Positions 8,591-18,243 of a stretch of DNA of 47,562 nt are shown piece by piece. This stretch comes from Armatimonadota bacterium. GTDB taxonomy: Bacteria; Armatimonadota; SYMT01; JACQGL01. A model generated the notes under the pieces. It was not told the DNA's origin. It saw nothing but the letters and a program-made list of their open reading frames with translations, and searched no databases. Position 1 is the first letter of the stretch; each line of letters begins with the position of its first letter. The translations under genes were made by a program, and so were the position numbers. The DNA lies in assembly GCA_016199525.1 (NCBI GenBank), contig JACQGL010000088.1, positions 1-47,562 of the forward strand. The letters are read 5' to 3'.

Positions 8591-10606
8591 ATGGAAACGG
8601 TCAATCACAAGCCCAAAGAGATCACCATCGGCCTCGCCGGCGCTGCCGGCGATGGTCTGGACAGGACGGGCTATAACCTGGCCAACGTAGCATCACGGCT
8701 GGGGCTGCATGTTTATGCTTACAACAGTTACCAGTCGCTTATTCGGGGCGGCCACACCTGGCTGCGCCTGCGCATCTCGGAGCGGAAGATTCACACCCAG
8801 GGCGACCACGTCAACGTTGTGATCGCCCTGAACCAGGATAGCATCGAACGACACGCGCGGGCGATTGAGCCGGGCGGCGTGCTGTTATTCAATGGGGATC
8901 GCCTGCGCTGCGATCCGGCGCTGCTGCCGGAGGGCGTGCGGCTTCTGCCCCTACCGTTCAATGAACTGACCGGGGGCCTGGGCAAGCTGTTGCCTGTTAT
9001 GCAGAACACGCTGGCCGTTGGCGCCCTGATGCACCTGGTCGGCCTGGATTTCGAGGTGCTCCGTGGCGTGATGGCGGACACCTTCGGACGCAAAGGCGGC
9101 GAGATCATCGCGCAGAACGTAGCAGTGGCCCAGGCCGGGTTTCACTACGCCCGCGCGCATAGTGAGCCGATCATCGCCGGATGGAGATCGAGCCGCCCCC
9201 GGCTCCCTTTCCTGACGGGTAACACGGCGTTCGCCATGGGCGCCGCGGCGGGCGGCTGCAAGTTCTACGCGGCCTACCCGATGAGCCCTGCGTCGGGCAT
9301 CCTGCACTGGTTTGCGGAACACGGGCCGAAGATCGGCGTGGTGGTGAAGCAGTGTGAGGATGAGCTGGCCGTAGCCAACATGATAATTGGCGCCGGCCAT
9401 GCGGGGGCGCGAGCGATGTGCGCCACCTCGGGGGGCGGCTTCGCGCTGATGACCGAGGCGATCGGGATGGCGGGGATGATCGAGGCACCGGCGGTGTTCA
9501 TCAACGTGCAGCGCGGCGGGCCTTCCACCGGCATCCCCACCAAGACTGAGCAGGGCGATCTGAATCAGGTGTTCGGCGCTTCCCAGGGCGATTACCCCCG
9601 CGCCATCATCGCTCCCGCCACGCTCAAGGAGTGCTACTACTCCGCCGCGGAAGCGCTGAACCTGGCGGAGCAGTTTCAGCTCCCGGTGATGATCCTCTCC
9701 GATCTGCTCCTGAGCGAGCACCGCGAGACCCTGGAACCGGACGACCTGACCCCCGAGGTTCCCATTCGGCGGGGTGAGCGGCTGCGGGAAGCGCCTGCCC
9801 CGGGGCTGAATGGCAAGGGTCCGTTCCGGCGCTACGCCTTCACTCCATCGGGCATCTCGCCGCGGCTCCTCCCGGGCACCCCGGGAGCCATGTACGTTGC
9901 TCCCACCGATGACCACGACGAGCAGGGCATTCTGATCAGCGACGAGCACACGAACACGGCGCTGCGCCGCAAGATCCAGGAAAAGCGCATGCGCAAGATG
10001 GAGGCGCTGCTGGCGGAACTGCCCCCGCCCGTGCTTGAAGGGCCGGCGGATGCCGAGATTACCCTCATCGGTTGGGGATCTACCTGGGGTGTGATTCACG
10101 AGGCGATCGAGCAGCTGGCGGAGCAGGGGATTCGCGCGAACCACCTGCATATCAACTACCTGGTGCCGTTCCACAAGCGGGAAGTCACCGAAATTCTGCG
10201 GCACTGCCAGCGAACCGCCGTGGTGGAGAGCAACTACACCGGCCAGTTCGCTCGCCACCTGCGCGCCGAGACCGGCTTCTCGGTGGACGCCGTGATCACC
10301 AAGTACGACGGGGAGCCGTTCGACCCGAAGCATGTAATCGAGCCGGTCAGGGCCATCCTGGAAGGCCGGCTGCGGGATCTGCGGGTTACCGAGGAGGAAG
10401 CGCGTGAAATTGCTTACCACTACAGTCGCATCTACCTGGGTGACAAGGCCCGCCCGGTGCGGTTTGAACGCGCGCCCGCTGATGGCTACGGCGAACCGCT
10501 GTGGCATGTCCAACTAGCCGACCGAAAGAGCGGCTTGCCACTGGGCGACCTGATCATCGGTCAGGAGACCGGCTCGACCTACGCTTGGCAGGTACACGGA
10601 GAGTAG
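8591..10606 (+). CDS. korA: 2-oxoacid:ferredoxin oxidoreductase, fused gamma-alpha subunit
   Basis: The product is 671 aa from ATG 8591, after a GAGGAGTGGGG ribosome site. With KorB it oxidatively decarboxylates a 2-oxoacid, probably 2-oxoglutarate, to acyl-CoA while reducing ferredoxin. The gamma domain (about residues 10-190) starts with ITIGLAGAAGDGLDRTGYNL. The alpha pyrimidine-binding domain begins near residue 215, contains the GGPSTGIPTKTEQGDLNQ signature of the family, and is followed by the transketolase C-like domain. The fused gamma-alpha form with a separate beta is the KorAB layout of many Chloroflexi, Thermus and Actinobacteria. Substrate choice between 2-oxoglutarate and pyruvate is not certain. 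Confidence 0.9.
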   Translation: METVNHKPKEITIGLAGAAGDGLDRTGYNLANVASRLGLHVYAYNSYQSLIRGGHTWLRLRISERKIHTQGDHVNVVIALNQDSIERHARAIEPGGVLLFNGDRLRCDPALLPEGVRLLPLPFNELTGGLGKLLPVMQNTLAVGALMHLVGLDFEVLRGVMADTFGRKGGEIIAQNVAVAQAGFHYARAHSEPIIAGWRSSRPRLPFLTGNTAFAMGAAAGGCKFYAAYPMSPASGILHWFAEHGPKIGVVVKQCEDELAVANMIIGAGHAGARAMCATSGGGFALMTEAIGMAGMIEAPAVFINVQRGGPSTGIPTKTEQGDLNQVFGASQGDYPRAIIAPATLKECYYSAAEALNLAEQFQLPVMILSDLLLSEHRETLEPDDLTPEVPIRRGERLREAPAPGLNGKGPFRRYAFTPSGISPRLLPGTPGAMYVAPTDDHDEQGILISDEHTNTALRRKIQEKRMRKMEALLAELPPPVLEGPADAEITLIGWGSTWGVIHEAIEQLAEQGIRANHLHINYLVPFHKREVTEILRHCQRTAVVESNYTGQFARHLRAETGFSVDAVITKYDGEPFDPKHVIEPVRAILEGRLRDLRVTEEEAREIAYHYSRIYLGDKARPVRFERAPADGYGEPLWHVQLADRKSGLPLGDLIIGQETGSTYAWQVHGE

Positions 10607-10707
10607 CCGCTTCCCATCCGACGGCCCGGCCGCCGGTCAACTTTCCTACATCTATCACGCTCGCCCTGCGGGGCGAACCCGGATTGAAAAAGGAGGACGC
10701 CAGCACA

Positions 10708-11631
10708 ATGGCAGTCGTGGAAGAAAAAACGGTCAGGGACCCGATAGTCTCCACAATCATCGACGTCCAGACGCTGAAAGATCTTGAAGGGCCGGTCGAT
10801 CCGGACTGGTGCCCAGGCTGCGGCGACTTCGCCGTGCTCAAGTCGCTTAAGGAAGCGCTGATCGAGCGGCACATCCAGCCCCACCAGGCCCTGATCGTGT
10901 CGGGCATCGGCTGCTCGTCAAACCTGCCGGGGTTTATCAACGCCTATGGGATTCACAGTCTGCACGGCCGGGCGCTGCCGGTGGCGACCGGAGTCAAGCT
11001 GGCGAACCACCATCTGCACGTGATTGCCGTGGGTGGGGATGGGGATGGGTACGGCATTGGCCTCAGCCACCTGATCCATGCGGCGCGACGCAACCTGGAT
11101 CTCACTTACATCGTGATGAACAATGAGATCTACGGTTTGACCACCGGCCAGGCATCCCCCACGTCGATGCTGGATATGCGCACGAAGAGCACGCCGTTCG
11201 GCTGCGCCGAGATGCCCATCAACCCCATCGCGTTGGGGATCGTTTCCGGCGCTACCTTTGTAGCCCGCACCTTCTCGGGCGATCAGAAGCACATGGCGAA
11301 GATCTTCGCGCAGGGCATCGCCCACCGCGGCTTCTCGCTGATCGACTGTATGAGCCCATGCGTGACCTTCAACAAGGTCAACACTTACCCCTGGTTCAAG
11401 GAGCGCTGCTATCGGGTAGAGGACGAGGCGAACTACAACCCCTACGAGCTGATGATGGCCATGGAGAAAGCCTACGAGTGGGGCGCGCGCATACCGCTGG
11501 GCGTGATCTTCCGGGCGGAGCGGCCGACCTACGAGGACAGCGAGCCGGTCCTGAAGCAGGGACCGGTGGTTGATCAGCCGATGGGTATCACGCGGGAGAT
11601 GTTCGACCAACTGCTGGCGGAGACGATGTAG
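10708..11631 (+). CDS. korB: 2-oxoacid:ferredoxin oxidoreductase, beta subunit
   Basis: The product is about 307 aa. The ATG at 10708 follows AAAGGAGGA; the upstream part of the ORF overlaps korA and is not coding. It binds thiamine diphosphate and a [4Fe-4S] cluster. Visible features are WCPGCGDF near residue 35, SGIGCSSNLPGF, the ThDP motif beginning GGDGDGYGIG, and NNEIYGLTTGQASPTS. The gene lies 101 nt behind korA and forms a two-gene operon with it. No ferredoxin gene is present nearby. Confidence 0.92.
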   Translation: MAVVEEKTVRDPIVSTIIDVQTLKDLEGPVDPDWCPGCGDFAVLKSLKEALIERHIQPHQALIVSGIGCSSNLPGFINAYGIHSLHGRALPVATGVKLANHHLHVIAVGGDGDGYGIGLSHLIHAARRNLDLTYIVMNNEIYGLTTGQASPTSMLDMRTKSTPFGCAEMPINPIALGIVSGATFVARTFSGDQKHMAKIFAQGIAHRGFSLIDCMSPCVTFNKVNTYPWFKERCYRVEDEANYNPYELMMAMEKAYEWGARIPLGVIFRAERPTYEDSEPVLKQGPVVDQPMGITREMFDQLLAETM

Positions 11632-11651
11632 CCATCTGCAGCGCCGGTTCC

Positions 11652-11667
11652 CGCCCGCACACGGGCG
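11652..11667. terminator. Short hairpin between convergent genes
   Basis: CGCCCG and CGGGCG form a 6-bp GC stem with a CACA loop, midway in the 44-nt gap between korB and the convergent sigma-like gene. It could serve both strands. There is no U-run, so the call is weak. Confidence 0.3.
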
Positions 11668-11675
11668 CGTGCATC

Positions 11676-13343
11676 TCAAGGGGCCGTGGCCGTAACCAGG
11701 GACGCGCCCGGGCGGCACGTTTCGCCGTGTGGCGCTTGGGATACCGGGGGACAGGATCCGGACGAGCCACTCTGGCTGAACTCGATCCGCAGTACCGTCA
11801 TGTCCACGCGCACGCCCGGGGACAGCCCACAAGCGGCCCGTAGTGAGAAGCTCCCATCCATCCGGACCTGCGTCTCCGGCAGTTCCAGGAGGCGTTCATC
11901 CGTGAGGGAGAGGTGCAGCCGCACGTACATCCCGGCCAGCTCCGGGCGCACGGCGGCACGGAGGACGAGGCGCCGGTAGGCATCCACGGCGGGCGGCTCC
12001 AGCCAGGCAACCGGCGTTTCATCGGCGTGGGAACAGCAAGATCCCGGATGCTCGGGGGGCAGGCAGAGAACCTGGGACCAGAGCGCGCGCCACTCCGGCG
12101 CCGGGAGGGCGCGGGCTGCCGGCCAGGTGATGACCCTGCCGGGCAGTGGCCTGGCCCCCAGCCTGGAGGCGCAGAACCGGCACGTGCGGGCGTGGGCTTC
12201 CCATCCCGCAGCCAGATCCCGCGGCAGCAGGCCGTAGGCCGCCGCCACCACGTCGGCGCGAGACATGCAGTCCGCCCCCGGCAGCAATCCAATCCCGCGG
12301 GGGAGAGGGAGGCCGCTGGGAAGCAGGAGGGGGATTTCTTCCGGCAGAACGATCTCCGCGCCGGGACGCGCCGCGCGCTCCAGCACCCCCGCCTCCAGCA
12401 GAAGGGCCCGCAGGCGCCCTTCGGCGCGCCGCAGCCGGCGACACACGGCGGCCTCCGAACTCAGGCGGCCCAGCCCCTCTCTCCGAACGATCTCGGCGAT
12501 CTCCGCCAGGCGACGCTGATCGAGGTAGCGCAGCTCGAGCAGCCGCCGATCCAGCCGGCCGAAACGCGGCGATCGCTCCTCCAGCCGGTTCAGACATGCC
12601 CGCACCAGGCGGCGCAGTTCATCCCGCAGGAGCCGCGCTTCCGGGTCCCCCTCGGCGCTCGGATCGACCAGCGTCGCGGCATCCTCTTCGCCCGCTCCGG
12701 CGGTATCGGTCAGAGAAACTACCACAGCACCCACCCACGCGCGGACGTCGGCGCGCGCCAGGCGGATGACTTCGCGAATCTGTGGTGCGGCCCCGGGGAG
12801 GGAGGCGCGAAGGAAATCACGGCAGCTCGACTGGAAGAAGCGGCGCCGCAGGTCACGCCAGGCGGGAGCTGCCAGTTCTGGAGGCAAGGCGAGGAAGTAC
12901 TGCTCCCAAAGCGGGGCGTAGCGTGTCCAGCACTCCTCCCGTGTGGCGCGCCACCACCACTCCTGCGGCCGGCGGTGCCGTCGCGCCAGGCCGCGCACGG
13001 TCCATTCCACATGCCGCGCCACCCATGCCCGGAGGCGCGGCCCATCTTCCTCCAGGCGGCCCGTCAGCACGAGCCGTAAGAGGCTGGCAAAAGCGCGGGC
13101 GCCCGCCTCCCCGCCCACGTCCGCCGCTTCCGTCCCCAGCTGCGCCAACGCGCCCCCAAACTTCGCCACCGCCAGATCGGTCGCCAGGCGAACCAGCGCC
13201 GCCGCCACACGCTCACGAAGCGCCCGGTCGGCGGCGGTCTCTGCCTCGCCCGAAGAAGCCTGGCGTTGGTAAGCAGCAACCAAGGCGCAGAGCCGCGCCC
13301 CGGTCAGGTTCAGAGCGATCCCGTTATCACCTTCCAATTGCAT
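11676..13343 (-). CDS. Sigma-70-like protein with zinc-finger tail, downstream of rpoC
   Basis: The product is about 555 aa from ATG 13343. A GTG at 13400 is the alternative, and neither has a clear ribosome site. Roughly residues 235-320 look like sigma region 4, with LLELRYLDQRRLAEIAEIV followed by a recognition-like helix (SSEAAVCRRLRRAEGRL). Further on there is a HARTCRFCASRL motif, like the zf-HC2 finger of anti-sigma factors, then a C-terminal domain of about 120 aa. The N-terminal half is helical and rich in Arg and Trp. It follows rpoC closely on the same strand. I infer a transcription-related role; the exact family is unrecognised. Confidence 0.6.
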   Translation of the reverse strand: MQLEGDNGIALNLTGARLCALVAAYQRQASSGEAETAADRALRERVAAALVRLATDLAVAKFGGALAQLGTEAADVGGEAGARAFASLLRLVLTGRLEEDGPRLRAWVARHVEWTVRGLARRHRRPQEWWWRATREECWTRYAPLWEQYFLALPPELAAPAWRDLRRRFFQSSCRDFLRASLPGAAPQIREVIRLARADVRAWVGAVVVSLTDTAGAGEEDAATLVDPSAEGDPEARLLRDELRRLVRACLNRLEERSPRFGRLDRRLLELRYLDQRRLAEIAEIVRREGLGRLSSEAAVCRRLRRAEGRLRALLLEAGVLERAARPGAEIVLPEEIPLLLPSGLPLPRGIGLLPGADCMSRADVVAAAYGLLPRDLAAGWEAHARTCRFCASRLGARPLPGRVITWPAARALPAPEWRALWSQVLCLPPEHPGSCCSHADETPVAWLEPPAVDAYRRLVLRAAVRPELAGMYVRLHLSLTDERLLELPETQVRMDGSFSLRAACGLSPGVRVDMTVLRIEFSQSGSSGSCPPVSQAPHGETCRPGASLVTATAP

Positions 13344-13436
13344 GCCGGGGAAGATAGGAGAGCCAGTCTTCGTTGCGAAGGGCGGGCTGTTCCTCGCCAC
13401 CTGGTTTATCGAGCGGGCTGGTGGTGGATGATCCGG

Positions 13437-16400
13437 TTATTCTTCTTCATCCTCCGAACCCGCCACGTCATCGCCCAGGAGGGCATCGGGATCAAGGTCA
13501 TCGACCCCCTCCTCCTCAGCGTTCTCCGGGACCTCCTCGTCCTCCTCATCTTCGCTATCCGCATTAGCATCCGCATCGGCGTCACCGAAACCTTCCGCCT
13601 CGGCGGTAAGGGCGCGGGAGCCAACCGTGGCGGGGAGGATTTCCTCAGGGAGGGCCTCCTCCTCTGTGTCCGTCAGCGGCGCCGGCTGGGTCAGGGCGCG
13701 GATAGTCGCCTCTGCCTCCGCGCGCTGCGCGCCGGAAACATCCACTTCCTGGAACGATAGCGGCCGTGGCAGCGCCTTGAGCACCTCGTAGGTGCCCGCC
13801 TCGGTCTCCACCGCCACATCCAGGCTCCGGTAGCGTGGTAAGCCGGTTCCGGCAGGGATCAGCCGCCCGATGATCACGTTCTCCTTGAGCCCCACCAGGC
13901 TGTCGCGCTTCCCGCGTACCGCGGCTTCGGTGAGCACCCGCGTGGTCTTCTGGAATGAGGCTGCGGAGAGGAAGCTATCCGTCTGGAGAGATGCCTCGGT
14001 AATTCCCAGCAGCATCCACTCTGCCGTGGCCGGCTGGCCCGCGCGCTCCGTTCCATCCGGGAGCCGGACGATGGTGTTCATGAGCCGGCGGTTCTCATCC
14101 TCGAACTCGAACTTATCCGCCACCCGCCCGGGTAGGAAGTCGGTATCGCCCGGATGAATGACCTTGCGCTTCTTGAGCATCTGCCGGACGATGATCTCGA
14201 TGTGCTTATCGTTGATATCCACGCCCTGGTTCTTATAGACTGCCTGGATCTCGCGGACCAGGTACTCTTGCACCCCGCGCACGCCCTGAAGGTCCAGGAC
14301 CTTCTGCGGATCAAGCGGCCCCTCCGTGAGCCGGTCACCCGCACGCACTTTCTGGTGGACGGGAACCCGAATCCGGCCCGCCCGTAGCGGTTCCACGGGG
14401 GGCGTCACCTGCGGGTCCCGCGGCCTGCCGCCGCCCGCGGCCCAGATCAGCCGCGCGATTTCTTCGGTGATCGTCTCGTTGCGGCGCACGAGGACGTTCC
14501 CGTTCTCGTCAATCAGCTCGTCCGCCGCCACTTCGCCCACCAGATCGTGCGGGTTGGCAGCCTCCTTCCAGCTGCGCGTCTGCACCTCCAGGTAACCCCG
14601 GTAGGGGACCAGGTAGCTCTTGCGGAGCTTCACGCTCAGGAAGCCAAGGTCGCGGATGCGCCGCGCCAGCCGTTCGTTGATGGTATCTCCCGCCTTAACC
14701 ACCACTTCGCCCGTGGTGTCGTCGATGATGTCTTCGGCGGCCACCTCGCCAGCGATGCGCTCCGTCTTCTCCGCCGGCTCCTCGGTGTGGATGATCACCT
14801 GGCGCATGCCGCGCGTGTCGATATCTTTCACTACCCCGTCCACCTCGGAGATGATCGCCTGTCCTTTGGGCTTGCGCGCCTCAAACAGCTCCACCACGCG
14901 CAGCAGGCCGCGGACCTGTTCCTCGAGCACTTTGAGGACCGCCTGGATCGCCTTCACGCGCTCCCGCTCCGCGTGCTCTTCGAACTCGATGATCCCCTGC
15001 TCGATATCGCTGTGGATCAGGCGCAACGTTTCCTGCTTCTTCTTCTTGACGTCCGCCACGCCGGTGAGGTACTCGGCAGCAACCCCACCGGTGTGGAACG
15101 TGCGCATAGTAAGCTGCGTCCCGGGCTCGCCGATGGACTGGGCGGCAATGATCCCCACCGCCGTGCCGACCTCCACCAGCTTGCCGGTAGCCATGTCACG
15201 CCCATAGCACTTGGCGCAGATCCCCTGGCGCAGCTCACAGGCCAGGGGGGAGCGGATGCCAACCGTCTGGATGCCCGCGGCCTCGATAGCCACCGCCGCC
15301 TCATCGGAGATCTCCTGCCCCTCCTCCACGAGCACCTCGCCCGTGTCGGGGTGAACAATGTTCTCCAGCGCGTAGCGGCCCCGGATGCGATCTGCCAGGC
15401 ACTCTACCTCTTCGTGGTGCTCCACGATGCGGCTGACGTAGATGCCGTTGCGCGTTCCGCAATCGAGGTCGCGAACGATGACGTCCTGGGCCACATCCAC
15501 CAGGCGGCGGGTAAGGTAACCTGCATCCGCAGTGCGCAGCGCCGTATCGGCCAGTCCCTTGCGCGCACCGTGAGTAGATACGAAGAACTCCAGGACGGAG
15601 AGGCCCTCGTGGAAGTTCGACTTGATCGGCAGGTCCTCGATCAGGCGGCCGAACGGGTCGGACATCAGGCCGCGCATCCCGGAGAGCTGGGTGATCTGCC
15701 GCCTGGAACCACGGGCGCCTGAGTTGGTAATCAGGTAGACCGGGTTGAAGCGGTCGATGCTCTCCATAATCGCATCGCCGACGTTGGCAGCGGCTTCCTG
15801 CCAGTAGTCGAGGACGCGCTGCCGGCGCTCTTCCGCAGTAAGGAGCCCCCGCCGGAAGGCCAGGTTCAGCCGCTCCACCTGCTGCTCGGCATGGCGGATG
15901 ATTTCGTGCCGCCGGGCGGGGACGTCCATGTCCGTCATCGAGATGGTCACCCCCGCCTGGGTGGCGGCGCCGAAGCCTAGATGCTTGATGTCGTCCAGCA
16001 GCTGGATGGTGCGCTCCACGCCGCACTCGCGATAGCATAGGGAGACCATCGTGGAGACATCGTTCTTGACCAGCGGGCCCTTGAGGAACAGGTCCCGATA
16101 GCGCATCCGCTCCGGCAACACCTCGTTCAGGTAGAGGCGCCCGGCGGTGGTATCGATGATCCGGTTCTCGACGCCGTCCTCCGCCCGCACCGACACGCGG
16201 CACTTGATCGGCGCCAGCGTGTGCAGCAGCCCCAGCTGATGGGCGGTGAACGCTTCGTCAGGGTGGGAGAAGATGCTCCCCGCACCCCTGGCGTCATCCC
16301 TCTGCTCCGTCAGGCAGTAAATCCCGAGGACGATATCCTGCTGGGGAGCAACGATGGGGCCGCCGTGCGCGGGTGAGAAGAGATTCTGCGTGGAGAGCAT

Positions 16401-18167
16401 CAGCACCCGCGCTTCTGCCTGCGCCGTCTCCGATAGAGGCACGTGCACCGCCATCTGATCCCCATCGAAGTCGGCGTTGAAGGCGGGGCAGACCAGCGGG
16501 TGCACCTGGATCGCTTTCCCATCCACCAGCACGGGCTCGAACGCCTGGATGCCCAGCCGGTGCAGCGTGGGAGCGCGGTTGAGCAGCACTGGGTGCTCGG
16601 CGATCACACGCTCCAGCGCATCCCACACCGCCGGGTTCATCCGGTCGATCATCCGCTTTGCCGTCTTGATGTTGCTGGTTACCTGGGTTTCCACCAGCAT
16701 CTTCATCACGAACGGCTTGAAGAGTTCGAGGGCCATCTCCTTGGGTAGGCCGCACTGGTGCAGCTGCAGGTGCGGACCCACCACAATGACGGAGCGGCCG
16801 GAGTAATCTACGCGCTTGCCGAGCAGGTTCTTGCGGAAGCGCCCCTCCTTGCCTTTGAGCATATCGGAAAGGGAACGCAGAGGTCGGTTGTTGGAGCCGA
16901 CGACCGGCCGCGTGCGGCGGCCGTTATCGATGAGCGCATCCACCGCCTCCTGGAGAAGCCGCTTCTCGTGGTTGACGATGCTCTCCGGCGCGCGGATCTC
17001 GACAATCTTCTTCAGCCGGTTGTTCCGGTTGATAATCCGCCGGTAAAGGTCGTTGAGATCTGAAGTGGCGAACCGGCCGCCATCCAGCTGGACCATAGGC
17101 CGCAGCTCGGGCGGGATGACGGGAACCACATCCAGGATCATCCACTCGGGCCGGGCCTTGGATTTGAGGAAGGCATCCAGCACCTCCAGCCGCTTGATGG
17201 CACGCAGCCGTCGGGGGCCCTGGGTCCCAGCAATTTCCGCCCGCAGTTCGCGGGCCAGCTTGTCCAGATCGATCTCGCGTAGCAGATCCTTGATTGCCGC
17301 CGCGCCCAGGCCCGCCTTCACCCACTCGGCAGTGTCCTTGTTCACGCGCTGCTGGAGTACCTCCAGTAGCTTCTCGAGCGTACGATACTGCTCTTCGGGG
17401 ATCAGCTGCCGCTTCTCCACGGTTTCCAACAGCTTGAGCCCGTCGTGGACCTCCTGCTCGCGCTCGCGGGCAGTGCGCTCCTCACGCTCGCGGGCCTGTT
17501 CCAGCTCCTTGGCCAGCCGGGCGCGGGTTTTCTCCCGCTCCGCTTCCATCTCTTCGGGAGACATCTGCTCGGCGGGGACCATCCCCTCCTCATTCGGCTC
17601 CTGAAGCGCGGCCATCTCCTCCTCCAGCCGCTCGGCGTACTCGCGGGGGAGATTCTCAATCGTTTCCGCCGTCTCCCGGACAATCGCATCCAGCTCCGCC
17701 TGGGCGGCCAGCCGAATCCCGTCCATCTCCTCATTGATCCGGCGACGATCTACGTGGGTGATGACATAGCTGGCGAAGTAGAGAACCTTCTCCAGCGGAC
17801 GGGGGCTGATGTCCAGCATAAGCGACAGGGGGCTGGGTACGCCCTTCAGATACCAGATATGGCACACCGGCGCCGCCAGCTCGATGTGCCCCATGCGTTC
17901 CCGCCGCACCTTGGAGCGCGTTACCTCTACGCCGCAACGGTCGCACACAATGCCCTTGAACTTGACCTTCTTGTAGCGCCCGCAGTGGCACTCCCAGTCC
18001 TTCACCGGTCCGAAGATCCGCTCGCAGAACAGGCCGTCCCGCTCCGGCTTGAAGGTCCGGTAGTTGATGGTTTCTGGCTTCTTGACTTCGCCGTAAGACC
18101 ACTTGTGGATCTCCTCGGGAGAGGCGATGCGAATTCGGATAGCTTCGAAGGTGCTTACGTCGGCCAT
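13437..18167 (-). CDS. rpoC: RNA polymerase beta' subunit
   Basis: The product is about 1576 aa. The start is ATG 18167 ([20 protein letters not shown]); the ORF track's extra 74 residues run into the rpoB end. The N-terminal zinc site ([19 protein letters not shown]), the catalytic [14 protein letters not shown] and the second zinc region with CAKC are all present. A charged coiled-coil insertion of about 100 residues follows the N-terminal clamp ([17 protein letters not shown]). The C-terminus ends in a very acidic tail of nearly 50 residues. It is 76 nt downstream of rpoB in the same operon. Confidence 0.97.
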   Translation of the reverse strand: MADVSTFEAIRIRIASPEEIHKWSYGEVKKPETINYRTFKPERDGLFCERIFGPVKDWECHCGRYKKVKFKGIVCDRCGVEVTRSKVRRERMGHIELAAPVCHIWYLKGVPSPLSLMLDISPRPLEKVLYFASYVITHVDRRRINEEMDGIRLAAQAELDAIVRETAETIENLPREYAERLEEEMAALQEPNEEGMVPAEQMSPEEMEAEREKTRARLAKELEQAREREERTAREREQEVHDGLKLLETVEKRQLIPEEQYRTLEKLLEVLQQRVNKDTAEWVKAGLGAAAIKDLLREIDLDKLARELRAEIAGTQGPRRLRAIKRLEVLDAFLKSKARPEWMILDVVPVIPPELRPMVQLDGGRFATSDLNDLYRRIINRNNRLKKIVEIRAPESIVNHEKRLLQEAVDALIDNGRRTRPVVGSNNRPLRSLSDMLKGKEGRFRKNLLGKRVDYSGRSVIVVGPHLQLHQCGLPKEMALELFKPFVMKMLVETQVTSNIKTAKRMIDRMNPAVWDALERVIAEHPVLLNRAPTLHRLGIQAFEPVLVDGKAIQVHPLVCPAFNADFDGDQMAVHVPLSETAQAEARVLMLSTQNLFSPAHGGPIVAPQQDIVLGIYCLTEQRDDARGAGSIFSHPDEAFTAHQLGLLHTLAPIKCRVSVRAEDGVENRIIDTTAGRLYLNEVLPERMRYRDLFLKGPLVKNDVSTMVSLCYRECGVERTIQLLDDIKHLGFGAATQAGVTISMTDMDVPARRHEIIRHAEQQVERLNLAFRRGLLTAEERRQRVLDYWQEAAANVGDAIMESIDRFNPVYLITNSGARGSRRQITQLSGMRGLMSDPFGRLIEDLPIKSNFHEGLSVLEFFVSTHGARKGLADTALRTADAGYLTRRLVDVAQDVIVRDLDCGTRNGIYVSRIVEHHEEVECLADRIRGRYALENIVHPDTGEVLVEEGQEISDEAAVAIEAAGIQTVGIRSPLACELRQGICAKCYGRDMATGKLVEVGTAVGIIAAQSIGEPGTQLTMRTFHTGGVAAEYLTGVADVKKKKQETLRLIHSDIEQGIIEFEEHAERERVKAIQAVLKVLEEQVRGLLRVVELFEARKPKGQAIISEVDGVVKDIDTRGMRQVIIHTEEPAEKTERIAGEVAAEDIIDDTTGEVVVKAGDTINERLARRIRDLGFLSVKLRKSYLVPYRGYLEVQTRSWKEAANPHDLVGEVAADELIDENGNVLVRRNETITEEIARLIWAAGGGRPRDPQVTPPVEPLRAGRIRVPVHQKVRAGDRLTEGPLDPQKVLDLQGVRGVQEYLVREIQAVYKNQGVDINDKHIEIIVRQMLKKRKVIHPGDTDFLPGRVADKFEFEDENRRLMNTIVRLPDGTERAGQPATAEWMLLGITEASLQTDSFLSAASFQKTTRVLTEAAVRGKRDSLVGLKENVIIGRLIPAGTGLPRYRSLDVAVETEAGTYEVLKALPRPLSFQEVDVSGAQRAEAEATIRALTQPAPLTDTEEEALPEEILPATVGSRALTAEAEGFGDADADANADSEDEEDEEVPENAEEEGVDDLDPDALLGDDVAGSEDEEE

Positions 18168-18243
18168 GTATCTGTTGCTCCGTTCTGCCAAAGGTTGATG
18201 AACGTGGTTTACTGTGGTGGCAACCCCCCACAGCGCCCGCGCG

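Noticed and set aside
8172-8690. 172-aa ORF with TAAGGTGAC before its ATG
   Set aside because: The ribosome-like site is good, but the product is of low complexity, matches nothing and overlaps the korA start by 100 nt.
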